A stretch of DNA of 64,000 nucleotides from Gammaproteobacteria bacterium (GCA_026196575.1 JAPHSX010000003.1:62001-126000), one strand, 5' to 3'. Positions 44,306 to 53,728 are shown, numbered from the stretch's first letter. Numbers and translations: made by a program. The notes: a model not told the origin generated them from the sequence alone.

Positions 44306-45289
44306 ATGCATATCTTGATTACGGGTGGTGCGGGATTTATCGGCTCACACATGGCCGACTATCATATCGCACGTGGTGATACAGTTCATGTCGTAGACAA
44401 TCTCAGCACAGGGTGCAGAAGTAATATCGCCCACCTACTAAATAGTCCGAACTTTCATTTCAGCAAAGCCGACCTCCTGGTGTGGGATAAACTCCAAAGT
44501 GCCATCGAGGCCGCTGACCGCATCTACCACCTTGCTGCCGTGGTGGGGGTTAAGCTGGTACTACAGGACCCGGTCAGAGTGATGAGTACCAATATGGCAG
44601 GCACCGAGCGCCTTATACGGGCAGTCCATAAGGGCGGCGGCAACCCGCAGGTAGTCGTGGCCTCCAGTTCCGAGGTCTACGGCTTCAACGAAGCCGAGGC
44701 CTTTGATGAGAATTGTGATCTGGTGTTGCGTTCAGGCGGTCGTCTGCGCTGGAGTTATGCGGTCACCAAACTGGCCGATGAGTACCTCGCCTTTGCCTAT
44801 GCCCGGAAATACGATCTGAATATCGCCATCGCCCGGCTCTTCAATACCGTTGGGCCGCGTCAGAGCGGGGTCTATGGCATGGTGGTACCCACCTTTGTTC
44901 ATCAGGCCGTCCGTCATCAACCCATCACCGTATACGGTGATGGCCAGCAGACCCGTTCATTTAGCGATGTGCGTGACACCGTGACCGCCCTCGACCTACT
45001 GGCCTCCTGCCCCGCAGCCAGTGGCGAGGTGGTAAATATCGGCAACGAACAGGAGATCACCATTGAGGCACTGGCCAGGCTGATCAAGGAACGTGCGGCA
45101 AGCCGCTCTGAACTACACTTCATTTCGTATCACGAGGCCTACGGTGAGGAGTTTGACGATGTCAGCCACCGTCGCCCTATACTGGACAAACTCCGTGCAC
45201 TGACCGGGTATCGGGCGCAGTGGGTATTACGCGACACCATTGACGAGATGATTGCACTGGAAATACAGATTATAGAGTCCGCCTCATGA
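44306..45289 (+). CDS. NAD-dependent nucleotide-sugar epimerase/dehydratase
   Basis: 327 residues of the extended short-chain dehydrogenase family. The NAD-binding GGAGFIGSH (7-15), the catalytic Tyr151-xxx-Lys155 (WSYAVTKLADEY) and the Ser triplet in VASSSEVYGF are all present. It probably epimerises or dehydrates a UDP- or GDP-sugar for the polysaccharide made by the next genes. The specificity (UDP-glucose 4-epimerase, UDP-glucuronate-type or other) cannot be fixed. The ATG has GAGAGG seven bases upstream. It is the first gene of the island operon; the upstream 95 bases are AT-rich. Confidence 0.9.
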   Translation: MHILITGGAGFIGSHMADYHIARGDTVHVVDNLSTGCRSNIAHLLNSPNFHFSKADLLVWDKLQSAIEAADRIYHLAAVVGVKLVLQDPVRVMSTNMAGTERLIRAVHKGGGNPQVVVASSSEVYGFNEAEAFDENCDLVLRSGGRLRWSYAVTKLADEYLAFAYARKYDLNIAIARLFNTVGPRQSGVYGMVVPTFVHQAVRHQPITVYGDGQQTRSFSDVRDTVTALDLLASCPAASGEVVNIGNEQEITIEALARLIKERAASRSELHFISYHEAYGEEFDDVSHRRPILDKLRALTGYRAQWVLRDTIDEMIALEIQIIESAS

Positions 45290-45341
45290 GAAATACCAAC
45301 CGTTTTTCGTTTTTAGAGCAGAAAAACCCAGGCTTCTAACC

Positions 45342-46739
45342 ATGGCAACCACCCCCTATTTTGTTCTCAGTCCCAATACGGTGCTAAGTATCATTGGCCT
45401 GCTGCACGGGCCGGATAAAACCGAGCCTAATCCGGCTGAAGACTGGCATGAGGCGACGGTGGATGTGGTGATCCCCACATTCAACGAAGAGAACAATATT
45501 GCCCTGTGTCTCGCCTCGCTGGCCCGTCAGACCCGCAAGCCAGAACGCATCATTCTCATTGATGATGGTAGCCGCGACAAAACCATGGAGTACGCAAAGA
45601 GCTTTTGTGAGCTCAATGATATGGAACTTATCGCTATTCGCCGCAAGGAATCCATTGGCAAGACACCCACCCTGAAGCGTCAGTCACGGGAGTTCGACTC
45701 AGACGTAGAATTCATCCTCGACGGTGACACGATTCTGGAGTCAGAAAACTACATCGACCGCATGGTGCAGGAACTATATCAGGGACGGGGAATTGCCAGC
45801 GCCTGTGGAACGATACTGCCACTCCGCGACAGGGATCGTCGCAGCTTACTCACGGAACAGACGATGCAGAAATTTATGGCGGTGAATCCTGCGGCCTCCA
45901 TCTACCCTACCAGAAACTGGTTTCACCACCTGCAGCGGGGGATTACCGATCTCTATCGGGATGTACTCTATTTCTTCTTACAGAAATTTGTCTATCGCGG
46001 GCAGATGACATTCTTCGGCGGCATCCTTAACCCGGTTGGCTGTGCCGTTGCCTACCGTCGCAATGATCTGAAAAGTATTGTATTTGATCACTATGAACCG
46101 ATTTTAGGTGATGACCTGACCAACTCGGAAGATATCTTTATCGGCTTTGCCATGAACAACTCCGGCTTCAGAAACATCCAGCTGACTGACGTCTATGCCC
46201 GCTCTCAGGAGCCTGAGGTGGGGGCCGTTCCGCACCAGCTCTACCTCTGGTCCTCTTCATTTCTGCAAAGCTGCTACTACTTTGATGAGCTGGTGCGCAG
46301 CCCGTTTAAGGCCATGAAACGCTACCGTCATCACAAAGAGGAAAAGAAGAGTATCGACGGCAAACCCTCTATTGAGGAAAAACGCATCTTTAAAGAGCAA
46401 TATCGCCAACCCTTCGGCAAAGACTACACACTGCAATATGGGCGTCCCATCGGCTGGGTGTTATTCATGTCGGCCATTGAAAAGATCGGTTTTCCCACGG
46501 CGATAGTTATTATGGCGCTATTAAAATTGTGGGAGCCGTTGGCACTGACGATTGGCATAGAGGCCGTATTGTCGCTCACCATCCTCACCGTGGTGGCCAA
46601 GGGGCGTCGCTGGGAGTATCTGTTCAAGGGGATAATCGTCACACCACTACGATATGGTGCATTGTTGTTTGACCTGCTAACGATCGGTCGCTTTGCGGCC
46701 GATCTGTGGATCTTCAGAAATAACCGGTGGCGCAAATGA
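45342..46739 (+). CDS. Family 2 (GT2) glycosyltransferase, polysaccharide-synthase-like
   Basis: 465 residues. The GT-A fold has VDVVIPTFNEENNIALCLAS, RIILIDDGSRDKT and the donor-binding Asp127-Gly-Asp129 in ILDGDTIL. EDIFIGFAM provides the acceptor-site acid. The QxxRW motif of processive synthases appears as Gln299-LYL-Trp303, with Arg replaced by Leu. Hydrophobic segments near the C-terminus (about 385-420 and 430-455) would anchor it in the inner membrane. It lies 52 bases after the epimerase gene and overlaps the TPR-porin gene by four bases (ATGA). Confidence 0.88.
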   Translation: MATTPYFVLSPNTVLSIIGLLHGPDKTEPNPAEDWHEATVDVVIPTFNEENNIALCLASLARQTRKPERIILIDDGSRDKTMEYAKSFCELNDMELIAIRRKESIGKTPTLKRQSREFDSDVEFILDGDTILESENYIDRMVQELYQGRGIASACGTILPLRDRDRRSLLTEQTMQKFMAVNPAASIYPTRNWFHHLQRGITDLYRDVLYFFLQKFVYRGQMTFFGGILNPVGCAVAYRRNDLKSIVFDHYEPILGDDLTNSEDIFIGFAMNNSGFRNIQLTDVYARSQEPEVGAVPHQLYLWSSSFLQSCYYFDELVRSPFKAMKRYRHHKEEKKSIDGKPSIEEKRIFKEQYRQPFGKDYTLQYGRPIGWVLFMSAIEKIGFPTAIVIMALLKLWEPLALTIGIEAVLSLTILTVVAKGRRWEYLFKGIIVTPLRYGALLFDLLTIGRFAADLWIFRNNRWRK

Positions 46740-49063
46740 ATATCCTGTGTAAATCCCTGTTAAGTGCCGTGCTGGCATGCCTCCCCCTGCTTGGTTCAGC
46801 CGGCGCACCAGTACCCGATAACGGGCTCAAGGCGGAGATGGAGGGTCGCTGGGTGAACGCCATCACGATCTACCACCAGACACTTAAGAACAGACCCGCG
46901 CAGCCCCATCTATGGATGCGTATCGCAGACATTCAGACTCACCTCAACGACAACGCGGCGGCCATCACCAGCCTGCAAGCAGCGACACAAGCCTCCCCAC
47001 GTAATGCGGAGCTGTTTTTCCGTCTATCGCAGCTGCATGCCAGCAATAACGATAAAGATGCAGCTCTAGTGGCGAGTAACCGTGCCGTCGAACTGGCACC
47101 GGATCACGCCGATTATTTGAAGGCGCGGGCCAGTCATGCCAACTGGAACGGCGACTACCGCCTGGCACAACAGAGTTACCGGCATATCCTGTCACTGAAT
47201 CCCGCGGATGATGAAGCCACCCTGTCGTTAGCGCGCAGTAGTGTGTGGTTGGGCGATAATGACAGCGCCGTCACCGCTTTCCGGAAATACCTTGAACATC
47301 AGCCAGAGAATGGCGAGGCAACACTGGAGTTGATGGAAGTTGAGGCCGAGCGTGGTGACTACCCGGCAGTGGCGAAGCTGGCGGAAGACTATCGTCAACG
47401 CCACGGTGAAAGCCTGGAGTACTGGTTACGGGTCGCCGACCTCTACGCCCTTGCCGGTAATGACCGCGCCTCCGTCGACGCCCTCAACAATGCGGCCAGA
47501 TATTCTCCCGATGACGCGGCACTCTATTTTCGCATCGCGCGCAGCTACACCGACAGGGAGGAGGTGCCGCACGCCATGGCAGCCATTGATCGGGCACTGG
47601 AACTGGAGCCGGAAAATCTGGAGTACCTGCAGGCTCGAGCCAACCTGGGGGCCTGGGGTGGTGATTACGCCGCTGTACTCGACAGCTACCAGCGTATCCT
47701 GGCCATCGCCCCCAATGACTCCGGGGCAATGCTTGGCATCGCCCGTGTGAACAACTGGCAGGGCAATACCGACCGGGCAATCGCGGGCTACAAGGTCTAC
47801 CTGGAGAAACACCCAAAGGTGCAGATGGCCTGGGTTGAATATATTCGTCTGGAAACGGAGGTCGGATACTATGCCTACGCCTTGCAGCTACTGGAACAGT
47901 ACCGCGGCGACTTTGGTGAAACCACAGAATACGTCAAGCTAAAGGCACGCACCTATGCCTGGGCAGCACGACCAGCCAGCGCCACGCCACTCATCACACA
48001 ACGACTGGCAGAGGCCGCTGATGACTACGAAATGCATTACACCCGTACCATCGCCCTCAACAACGACCACCGCCCAGCGGAGGCCGTCGCTAGCCTCGCC
48101 AAGCTGATCGAACTTCGCCCGGATAGCAAGGACACACTCGCTATACAGAAATATGTAAAGACCCCACTGCGTTCTCACATTAATCTCAACGGGGCCTACC
48201 AGAGCGATAGTAATGACATCCGGCAACGTCAGCTGGGACTGGAAGGGGTGTATGTGGTTTCACCCCAAACCCGTCTTTCTCTGGGTGGCGAAAAATTCTG
48301 GATTGAAGCGCCTCTGGCTAGCGGATATGAAAATATCAACGGCGAGGAAGAGGCGCAATATCAGAGCGCCCTGTTAGGTGCTCAGCATCTTATCTCCCCC
48401 ACCCTGTCAGTCGACCTCCACGCGGGTCTGGCCCATGTACAAGACGGTGATAACCATGGCCTCTATGCGGCTGGCGTCGATATCTGGCCGCAGGACGGCT
48501 TGAGTCTGCGCCTCTCCCGCGGCAAAGAACTCTTTGCTGTCTCACCACGCGCACTCTCACTACAGATCTCACAATGGACTAACCGGCTGGACATCTCCTG
48601 GTCACCTAACCTGAACTACACTATCGACGCCCTGATTAGCCGTTCGACACTATCGGATAACAATGAACGCTGGGAGCAACAAATTGCTCCACGCCGAGCC
48701 ATTGTGCGCAACCAGCACTGGAATCTTGATCTCGGTATTAGCGGCCAGTGGCTGGGTTATAAGACCGACCTGGGCCACGGTTACTACGCCCCGGATCGCT
48801 ATGAGCGATATGCCCTGAACGCCTATGCCTACAGAAAATTCAGTGAAGACAACGCGCTCAGTATTACCGCCAGCGCCGGTGGCTACACGGATGACAACGC
48901 AGATGGCTTCGGTTTCAGCGGTTCACTCGCGCTGGAGGCCTATATCGGTCTCTACCGCGACTGGATGCTGGACGTGCGTGCCGGACTGTTTGAGAACAGC
49001 GGGATCGATACCGGTGCCTACCGGATAAACAATATCGGATTCATCCTGACAAGACGTTTTTGA
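46736..49063 (+). CDS. TPR-rich outer-membrane beta-barrel protein (PgaA/BcsC-like exporter)
   Basis: 775 residues. A signal peptide (MNILCKSLLSAVLACLPLLG) precedes about twelve TPR-like repeats (about 30-460; for example NLEYLQARANLGAWGGDYAA). The C-terminal part (about 480-775) has alternating beta strands and ends in TRRF, a terminal aromatic residue typical of outer-membrane barrels. This is the layout of PgaA and BcsC, which carry a polymer from the synthase across the periplasm and outer membrane. The start ATG overlaps the GT2 stop. The middle part has strong sequence repeats but is not a pseudogene. Confidence 0.85.
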   Translation: MNILCKSLLSAVLACLPLLGSAGAPVPDNGLKAEMEGRWVNAITIYHQTLKNRPAQPHLWMRIADIQTHLNDNAAAITSLQAATQASPRNAELFFRLSQLHASNNDKDAALVASNRAVELAPDHADYLKARASHANWNGDYRLAQQSYRHILSLNPADDEATLSLARSSVWLGDNDSAVTAFRKYLEHQPENGEATLELMEVEAERGDYPAVAKLAEDYRQRHGESLEYWLRVADLYALAGNDRASVDALNNAARYSPDDAALYFRIARSYTDREEVPHAMAAIDRALELEPENLEYLQARANLGAWGGDYAAVLDSYQRILAIAPNDSGAMLGIARVNNWQGNTDRAIAGYKVYLEKHPKVQMAWVEYIRLETEVGYYAYALQLLEQYRGDFGETTEYVKLKARTYAWAARPASATPLITQRLAEAADDYEMHYTRTIALNNDHRPAEAVASLAKLIELRPDSKDTLAIQKYVKTPLRSHINLNGAYQSDSNDIRQRQLGLEGVYVVSPQTRLSLGGEKFWIEAPLASGYENINGEEEAQYQSALLGAQHLISPTLSVDLHAGLAHVQDGDNHGLYAAGVDIWPQDGLSLRLSRGKELFAVSPRALSLQISQWTNRLDISWSPNLNYTIDALISRSTLSDNNERWEQQIAPRRAIVRNQHWNLDLGISGQWLGYKTDLGHGYYAPDRYERYALNAYAYRKFSEDNALSITASAGGYTDDNADGFGFSGSLALEAYIGLYRDWMLDVRAGLFENSGIDTGAYRINNIGFILTRRF

Positions 49064-49366
49064 CCGTCATTACCTCAATATGACCAGTCGCGACGGGGGT
49101 CCCATGCTCCGTTATGGCCTCATGCTCATCGTCCTGATGACCATTGGTTTATCTATACCACTAGGAGTCGAAGTAATCGCAAGCAATAGGGCCAGAGTAA
49201 GTTGCTGCGCCGCCGCGGCCGACCGCCCCAGTTCAGCTGGCGGGTCGTGGGGGTGGCTTGAATTCATCGGCAACAGGCGGCATCTTTAGGGGACAGGTCG
49301 AAATAATATTTCGACCTGTCCCCTTAACGTTCGCCGATAATTTTTCACCAGTCCCGAGAGAGTCAC
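49064..49366. other. Gap of 303 bases after the TPR-porin gene
   Basis: It holds a 17-bp-stem hairpin (49288-49324). A short frame from 49104 (MLRYGLMLIVLMTIGLSIPL) has a hydrophobic start but runs into low-complexity sequence. I do not call that frame a gene. Some codon-like bias in 49104-49190 hints at a decayed small membrane protein. Nothing else is recognised. Confidence 0.5.
49288..49324. repeat. Long perfect hairpin at the right end of the island
   Basis: AGGGGACAGGTCGAAAT (49288-49304) and ATTTCGACCTGTCCCCT (49308-49324) pair completely around AAT. Hairpins built on GGGGACAGGT sequences are common as dispersed repeats or ends of REP-associated elements. It may also end the island transcript, but no T-run follows. 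Confidence 0.85.
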
Positions 49367-49708
49367 ATGCAGATACCGAAGATCACCACCGCCATTCCCC
49401 AGCGTCGCTATCAGCTGGGGGACTTTGCCATTACCGTGCTGGGTGAGGTGGAGAGTGGCGATGAGCGCGCCTATCGCTATCTGCTGGCGACGGTGCAGGA
49501 TGGCAAGGGCGAGCCCTGCCTCTATGTGGCGGCGCTGAAGGTGGCGGGCAGCGAGGAGGATACGTTGCGTCTCATCGCCCCCAATATGGAGCGCGACCTC
49601 GATAGCTCGACGGCGTGGCGTGACCTGGACCACTTCTGTGAGCAGGGGATCTCCATTGTCCAGCAGGTCTTGGGGTTAAAGGACGAGCAGGCCCATCGTC
49701 TGATGTAG
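49367..49708 (+). CDS. Small conserved protein, intact copy
   Basis: 113 residues, starting MQIPKITTAIPQRRYQLGDF. It is soluble and mixed alpha/beta; I do not recognise a family. A partial copy lies at 44046-44165. It lies 69 bases before pstC, separated by the Pho box, so it is a neighbour and not part of the pst transcript. A purine-rich GAGAG precedes the ATG. Before the island arrived it probably followed the DUF4389 gene directly. Confidence 0.8.
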   Translation: MQIPKITTAIPQRRYQLGDFAITVLGEVESGDERAYRYLLATVQDGKGEPCLYVAALKVAGSEEDTLRLIAPNMERDLDSSTAWRDLDHFCEQGISIVQQVLGLKDEQAHRLM

Positions 49709-49737
49709 TAACTGTCTGTTTTTCCGTGATAATGCGG

Positions 49738-49755
49738 CTGTAATATTTTTGTCAT
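49738..49755 (+). promoter_or_regulatory. Pho box upstream of pstC
   Basis: CTGTAATATTTTTGTCAT matches the PhoB consensus at 15 of 18 positions. Its half-sites GTAAT (49740) and GTCAT (49751) are 11 bases apart. It covers an in-frame ATG at 49754, which argues that pstC really begins at 49778. Confidence 0.85.
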
Positions 49756-49777
49756 GTTGACGCTCTATGATGCGCCC

Positions 49778-52036
49778 ATGACCGAGCCCACCCTCTCCCC
49801 CGCGCGTCGTCTCGACGCCGTTGACTCCCGCCACAGCTGGCGCATGCTCAAGGATCGCATGGCGCGTTACGGTGTCGCCCTTGGCGGCAGCAGCGTGATC
49901 ATCGCCATTGTGCTGATCTTCTTCTATCTGCTCTATGTGGTGTTCCCGCTGTTTGTTCCCGCCAGCAGTGAGGCGGTGGCCGACTATCCCCTCCCTGGCG
50001 AGGGACGTACCCTCTATCTGGGGATGGAGGAGCATGCCGGGATGGCGGTGCGCTATACCGATGCGGGCAGGGCGATCTATTTCGACACCACCAGTGGCGC
50101 GACGCTGGGCGAGGTGACGCTGGCCGGTCTGGGCGAGAGCCGCATCAGCAGCGTGGCGCGGGGTGCCCAGGGTAGCCAGCAGCTGGTGCTGGGGCTGAGT
50201 GATGGCCGGGCGGTGGTGGTGCGACACCGCTTTGCCATCAGCTATCCCAATGATGTGCGCACCGTTACCCCGACCCTCCTCTACCCCTATGGCGAGACGC
50301 CGCTGGAGGTGGCCGATAGCGGGGTGGCGCTGACCCGGCTGGCGATGAGCGAGGGCGATGATCTGTTGCTGCTCGCCGCCACCGATGCCGCGGGGCGGTT
50401 GCATGTGGTGAAGTTCCACAAGGAGAGTTCACTGCTGGATGACGAGGTGACGCTGCAGCGCGAGGGGCTGGTGCTGGAGGGCGAGGGGGTGGCCGCCGAG
50501 TTTCTGTTGCTGGAGCCCTCGCAACGTCACCTCTATCTGGCTGGGGCCAGCGGTCAGTTGTTGCACTACGACGTCAGTGATGACGAGGCGCACCTGCTGG
50601 AGCGGGTTCGCCTCACCCCCAAGGGGCAGGGGCTGCGCAGTCTGGAGTTGCTGGTGGGGGGCTACTCGCTACTTGCCGGCAGCGATAAGGGTGAGGTCAG
50701 CCAGTGGTTTCCGGTGCGTGATGAACACAACAACTACCAGCTCACCCGCATCCGTGATTTTCACTCGCAGCAGCAGGGGATCGCCAGCATTGCCACCGAG
50801 GAGCGGCGCAAGGGGTTCCTCGCGGCCGATGCCTCGGGGCGCGTCGGCATCTATCACACCACCGCCCACCGCACCATTATGGTGGAGCAGGTGGCCTCAT
50901 CGCCGATTACCCAGCTGAGCAACGCGCCGCGCTCCAACGCCTTCCTCGCCGAGGATGCACAGGGGCGCCTCCACTTCTGGCGGGTGCACAACGAACACCC
51001 GGAGATCTCCTGGTCGTCGCTGTGGGGCAAGGTGCACTACGAGGGGTACGAGAAGCCGAACCACACCTGGCAGTCCTCCTCCGCCAGTAACGACTTCGAG
51101 CCCAAGTTCAGCCTTACCCCGCTCGCCTTTGGCACCCTGAAGGCGGCCTTTTACGCGATGCTGATCGCGGTGCCGCTGGCGATCCTCGGGGCGATCTACA
51201 CCGCCTACTTCATGGCGCCGCGCATGCGCCAGCTGGTCAAGCCGACCATTGAGATCATGGAGGCGCTGCCGACCGTGATCCTCGGTTTCCTTGCCGGGTT
51301 GTGGCTCGCCCCGGTGCTGGAGAATCACCTGCCGGCGATCTTCGTGTTGCTGCTGCTGATGCCACTGGCGGTGCTGCTCACCGGTTTCGCCTTCCACCGG
51401 CTGCCGCGCGAGCTGCGTGCCCGCATCCCCGAGGGGTGGGAGGCGGCGCTACTGGTTCCGGTGGTGATGGGCGTCACCTGGCTCTGTTTTACCCTCAGCC
51501 TGCCGCTGGAGAATCTCCTCTTCGGCGGTGACATGCGCTCCTGGCTGAGTAACGAGATGGGCATTGACTACGATCAGCGCAACTCGCTGGTGGTCGGTAT
51601 CGCCATGGGTTTTGCGGTGATCCCCACCATCTTCTCCATCGCCGAGGATGCGATCTTCAGTGTGCCCAAACACCTCACCTTCGGCTCCCTGGCGCTGGGG
51701 GCCACCCCGTGGCAGACCATGGTGCGGGTGGTCATTCTCACCGCCAGCCCCGGCATTTTCTCGGCGGTGATGATCGGCATGGGGCGCGCGGTGGGCGAGA
51801 CCATGATCGTCCTGATGGCCACCGGCAACACCCCGGTGATGGACTTCAGCATCTTCCAGGGGATGCGCACCCTCTCCGCCAATATCGCGGTGGAGATGCC
51901 CGAGTCGGAGGTGGCCAGCACCCACTACCGCATCCTTTTCCTGGCGGCGCTAGTGCTGTTCCTCTTCACCTTCGTCTTTAACACCCTGGCCGAGATTGTG
52001 CGTCAGCGCTTGCGCCGCAAGTACAGCAGCCTGTAA
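49778..52036 (+). CDS. pstC: Phosphate ABC transporter permease PstC, long form
   Basis: 752 residues. A first membrane helix (about 30-55) is followed by a long periplasmic or WD-like insert (about 65-430). The permease domain is at about 445-745 (GFLAGLWLAPVLENHLPA, GATPWQTMVRVVILTASPGI). The long N-terminal region is typical of the gammaproteobacterial long PstC. ATG 49778 is chosen because the earlier ATG lies inside the Pho box. pstA follows after nine bases. Confidence 0.92.
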   Translation: MTEPTLSPARRLDAVDSRHSWRMLKDRMARYGVALGGSSVIIAIVLIFFYLLYVVFPLFVPASSEAVADYPLPGEGRTLYLGMEEHAGMAVRYTDAGRAIYFDTTSGATLGEVTLAGLGESRISSVARGAQGSQQLVLGLSDGRAVVVRHRFAISYPNDVRTVTPTLLYPYGETPLEVADSGVALTRLAMSEGDDLLLLAATDAAGRLHVVKFHKESSLLDDEVTLQREGLVLEGEGVAAEFLLLEPSQRHLYLAGASGQLLHYDVSDDEAHLLERVRLTPKGQGLRSLELLVGGYSLLAGSDKGEVSQWFPVRDEHNNYQLTRIRDFHSQQQGIASIATEERRKGFLAADASGRVGIYHTTAHRTIMVEQVASSPITQLSNAPRSNAFLAEDAQGRLHFWRVHNEHPEISWSSLWGKVHYEGYEKPNHTWQSSSASNDFEPKFSLTPLAFGTLKAAFYAMLIAVPLAILGAIYTAYFMAPRMRQLVKPTIEIMEALPTVILGFLAGLWLAPVLENHLPAIFVLLLLMPLAVLLTGFAFHRLPRELRARIPEGWEAALLVPVVMGVTWLCFTLSLPLENLLFGGDMRSWLSNEMGIDYDQRNSLVVGIAMGFAVIPTIFSIAEDAIFSVPKHLTFGSLALGATPWQTMVRVVILTASPGIFSAVMIGMGRAVGETMIVLMATGNTPVMDFSIFQGMRTLSANIAVEMPESEVASTHYRILFLAALVLFLFTFVFNTLAEIVRQRLRRKYSSL

Positions 52037-52045
52037 CCGGAGCGG

Positions 52046-53713
52046 ATGATGAAAGAGTTGAGAGCATGGTTCCGCAGCGGCTCGCCCTGGATCTGGATGA
52101 ATGCCGGGGCGGTCACTGCTAGCATCGTGATGGTGGCGGCGCTGATTATCCTCATCGCGGTGCGCGGGCTTGGCCACTTCTGGGCCAAGCCGGTTTTCGA
52201 GGCCGACTATATCGAGGCCGACGGCAGCATCACGCTGCTGATTGGCGAGATCCACGACAGCGAGATGGTTCCCGCCGAGCGCCTGCGTGAGGCGGGTGAG
52301 ACGGTGGCGGCGGGTGTCGACACGCTGCGCCGCTATCTGGTAAAGACCGGCAATCGCGATACCGGTGGTCTCGACTTTCGCTGGGCACTGGAGTCGCGCA
52401 TCAAGGCTAAGCGCTACCCCGAAACCCTGATGGTGCTGGAGCGCTATGAGTGGGGCAATTTCTACGGTTATCTGCGCAGCGTGAGTGAAGATGGCACGCT
52501 GGTGGCCGAGGGGGAGGCGGCATGGGAGACGCTGCAACAGCGTCTGGAGCGTAACCGGGCGCTGCACGCGCAGATCAGACAGATCGAGAAGAACGCCATC
52601 GGCTCGGTGAACTACAGGCTGGAGCGGCTGCGTCTGGCCGAACGGCGTCTGGAGCTGGACAGGGTGACGCCGGGCAGCCGGGCCTATCTCGACCTCGCCG
52701 AGGCGCGCGCGACGCTGCAACGCGAGTACGAAGGGCTGCAGCAGAGCCTCGGCGAACTGCAACAGCAGGTCGCTCGCGACAGCATTGGTGCCGAGGTGAT
52801 GGACGGGCGCGTGGTGGAGATCCCGCTGGCAAAGGTGGTACGTGCCTATCGTCCCAATGCGATGGGGGCCGTGGGCAAGGTCGGCTTCTACATGGGCAAG
52901 CTGTGGGAGTTTGTCAGTGATGACCCACGCGAGGCCAACACCGAGGGGGGGATCTTTCCGGCGATCTTCGGCACCGTGCTGATGGTGATCCTGATGTCGA
53001 TCTTCGTCACCCCCTTTGGCGTGGTCGCCGCGGTCTATTTGCGCGAATATGCCAAACAGGGGCCGCTCACCCGCACCATTCGCATCGCGGTCAACAACCT
53101 TGCCGGGGTGCCGTCGATTGTCTACGGGGTATTTGGTCTGGGTTTCTTTGTCTACTTCCTGGGCGGCAATATCGATCAGCTCTTTTTCCCCGAGTCGCTG
53201 CCCGCCCCCACCTTCGGTACCCCCGGTCTGCTGTGGGCCTCGCTGACCCTGGCGATCCTCACCGTGCCGGTGGTGATCGTCGCCACCGAGGAGGGGCTGT
53301 CACGCATCCCCCGCGCCATCCGTGAGGGCTCGATGGCGCTGGGGGCCACCAAGGCGGAGACGCTGTGGCGCACCGTGCTGCCGATGGCCAGCCCGGCGAT
53401 GATGACCGGCCTTATCCTCGCGGTGGCGCGTGCCGCCGGTGAGGTGGCGCCACTGATGCTGGTCGGGGTGGTGAAGATGGCCCCCTCGCTGGCGCTGGAT
53501 GGCAACTACCCCTTCCTGCACCTGGATCAGAAATTCATGCACCTGGGCTTTCACATCTTCGATGTCGGTTTTCAGAGCCCCAACGTCGAGGCGGCACGCC
53601 CGCTGGTCTACGCCACCGCCCTGCTGCTGGTGCTGGTGATTGTGCTGCTCAATCTGGCGGCGATCGCCATTCGTAACCATCTGCGCGAGAAGTATCGCGC
53701 CCTGGAACATTAG
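52046..53713 (+). CDS. pstA: Phosphate ABC transporter permease PstA, long form
   Basis: 555 residues. One N-terminal membrane helix (about 20-42) precedes a periplasmic insert with a coiled-coil-like stretch (about 150-250; DUF3333-like). The PstA permease domain follows (about 300-550): NNLAGVPSIVYGVFGLGFFV and GATKAETLWRTVLPMASPAM. Two ATG codons lie in a row; GGAG is better spaced for the second (52049). It pairs with PstC in the inner-membrane channel. Confidence 0.93.
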   Translation: MMKELRAWFRSGSPWIWMNAGAVTASIVMVAALIILIAVRGLGHFWAKPVFEADYIEADGSITLLIGEIHDSEMVPAERLREAGETVAAGVDTLRRYLVKTGNRDTGGLDFRWALESRIKAKRYPETLMVLERYEWGNFYGYLRSVSEDGTLVAEGEAAWETLQQRLERNRALHAQIRQIEKNAIGSVNYRLERLRLAERRLELDRVTPGSRAYLDLAEARATLQREYEGLQQSLGELQQQVARDSIGAEVMDGRVVEIPLAKVVRAYRPNAMGAVGKVGFYMGKLWEFVSDDPREANTEGGIFPAIFGTVLMVILMSIFVTPFGVVAAVYLREYAKQGPLTRTIRIAVNNLAGVPSIVYGVFGLGFFVYFLGGNIDQLFFPESLPAPTFGTPGLLWASLTLAILTVPVVIVATEEGLSRIPRAIREGSMALGATKAETLWRTVLPMASPAMMTGLILAVARAAGEVAPLMLVGVVKMAPSLALDGNYPFLHLDQKFMHLGFHIFDVGFQSPNVEAARPLVYATALLLVLVIVLLNLAAIAIRNHLREKYRALEH

Positions 53714-53728
53714 ACGGGATTTGTTGTG

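Larger units (their letters stand above)
44166..49366. other. Exopolysaccharide gene island
   Basis: Between the truncated gene copy on the left and the intact copy on the right lie three plus-strand genes (epimerase, GT2, TPR-porin). Their base composition is lower in G+C than the surroundings by inspection, with more A/T third positions and codons such as ATA and TTA. No integrase or tRNA is present. The flanks are direct repeats of gene sequence, which fits insertion by recombination with duplication of the target, or the loss of most of one paralogue. Confidence 0.65.

Noticed and set aside
49080-49289. Possible small membrane protein after the TPR-porin gene
   Set aside because: There is no clear ribosome site. 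The hydrophobic part is short, and the end runs into unstructured sequence and the hairpin.
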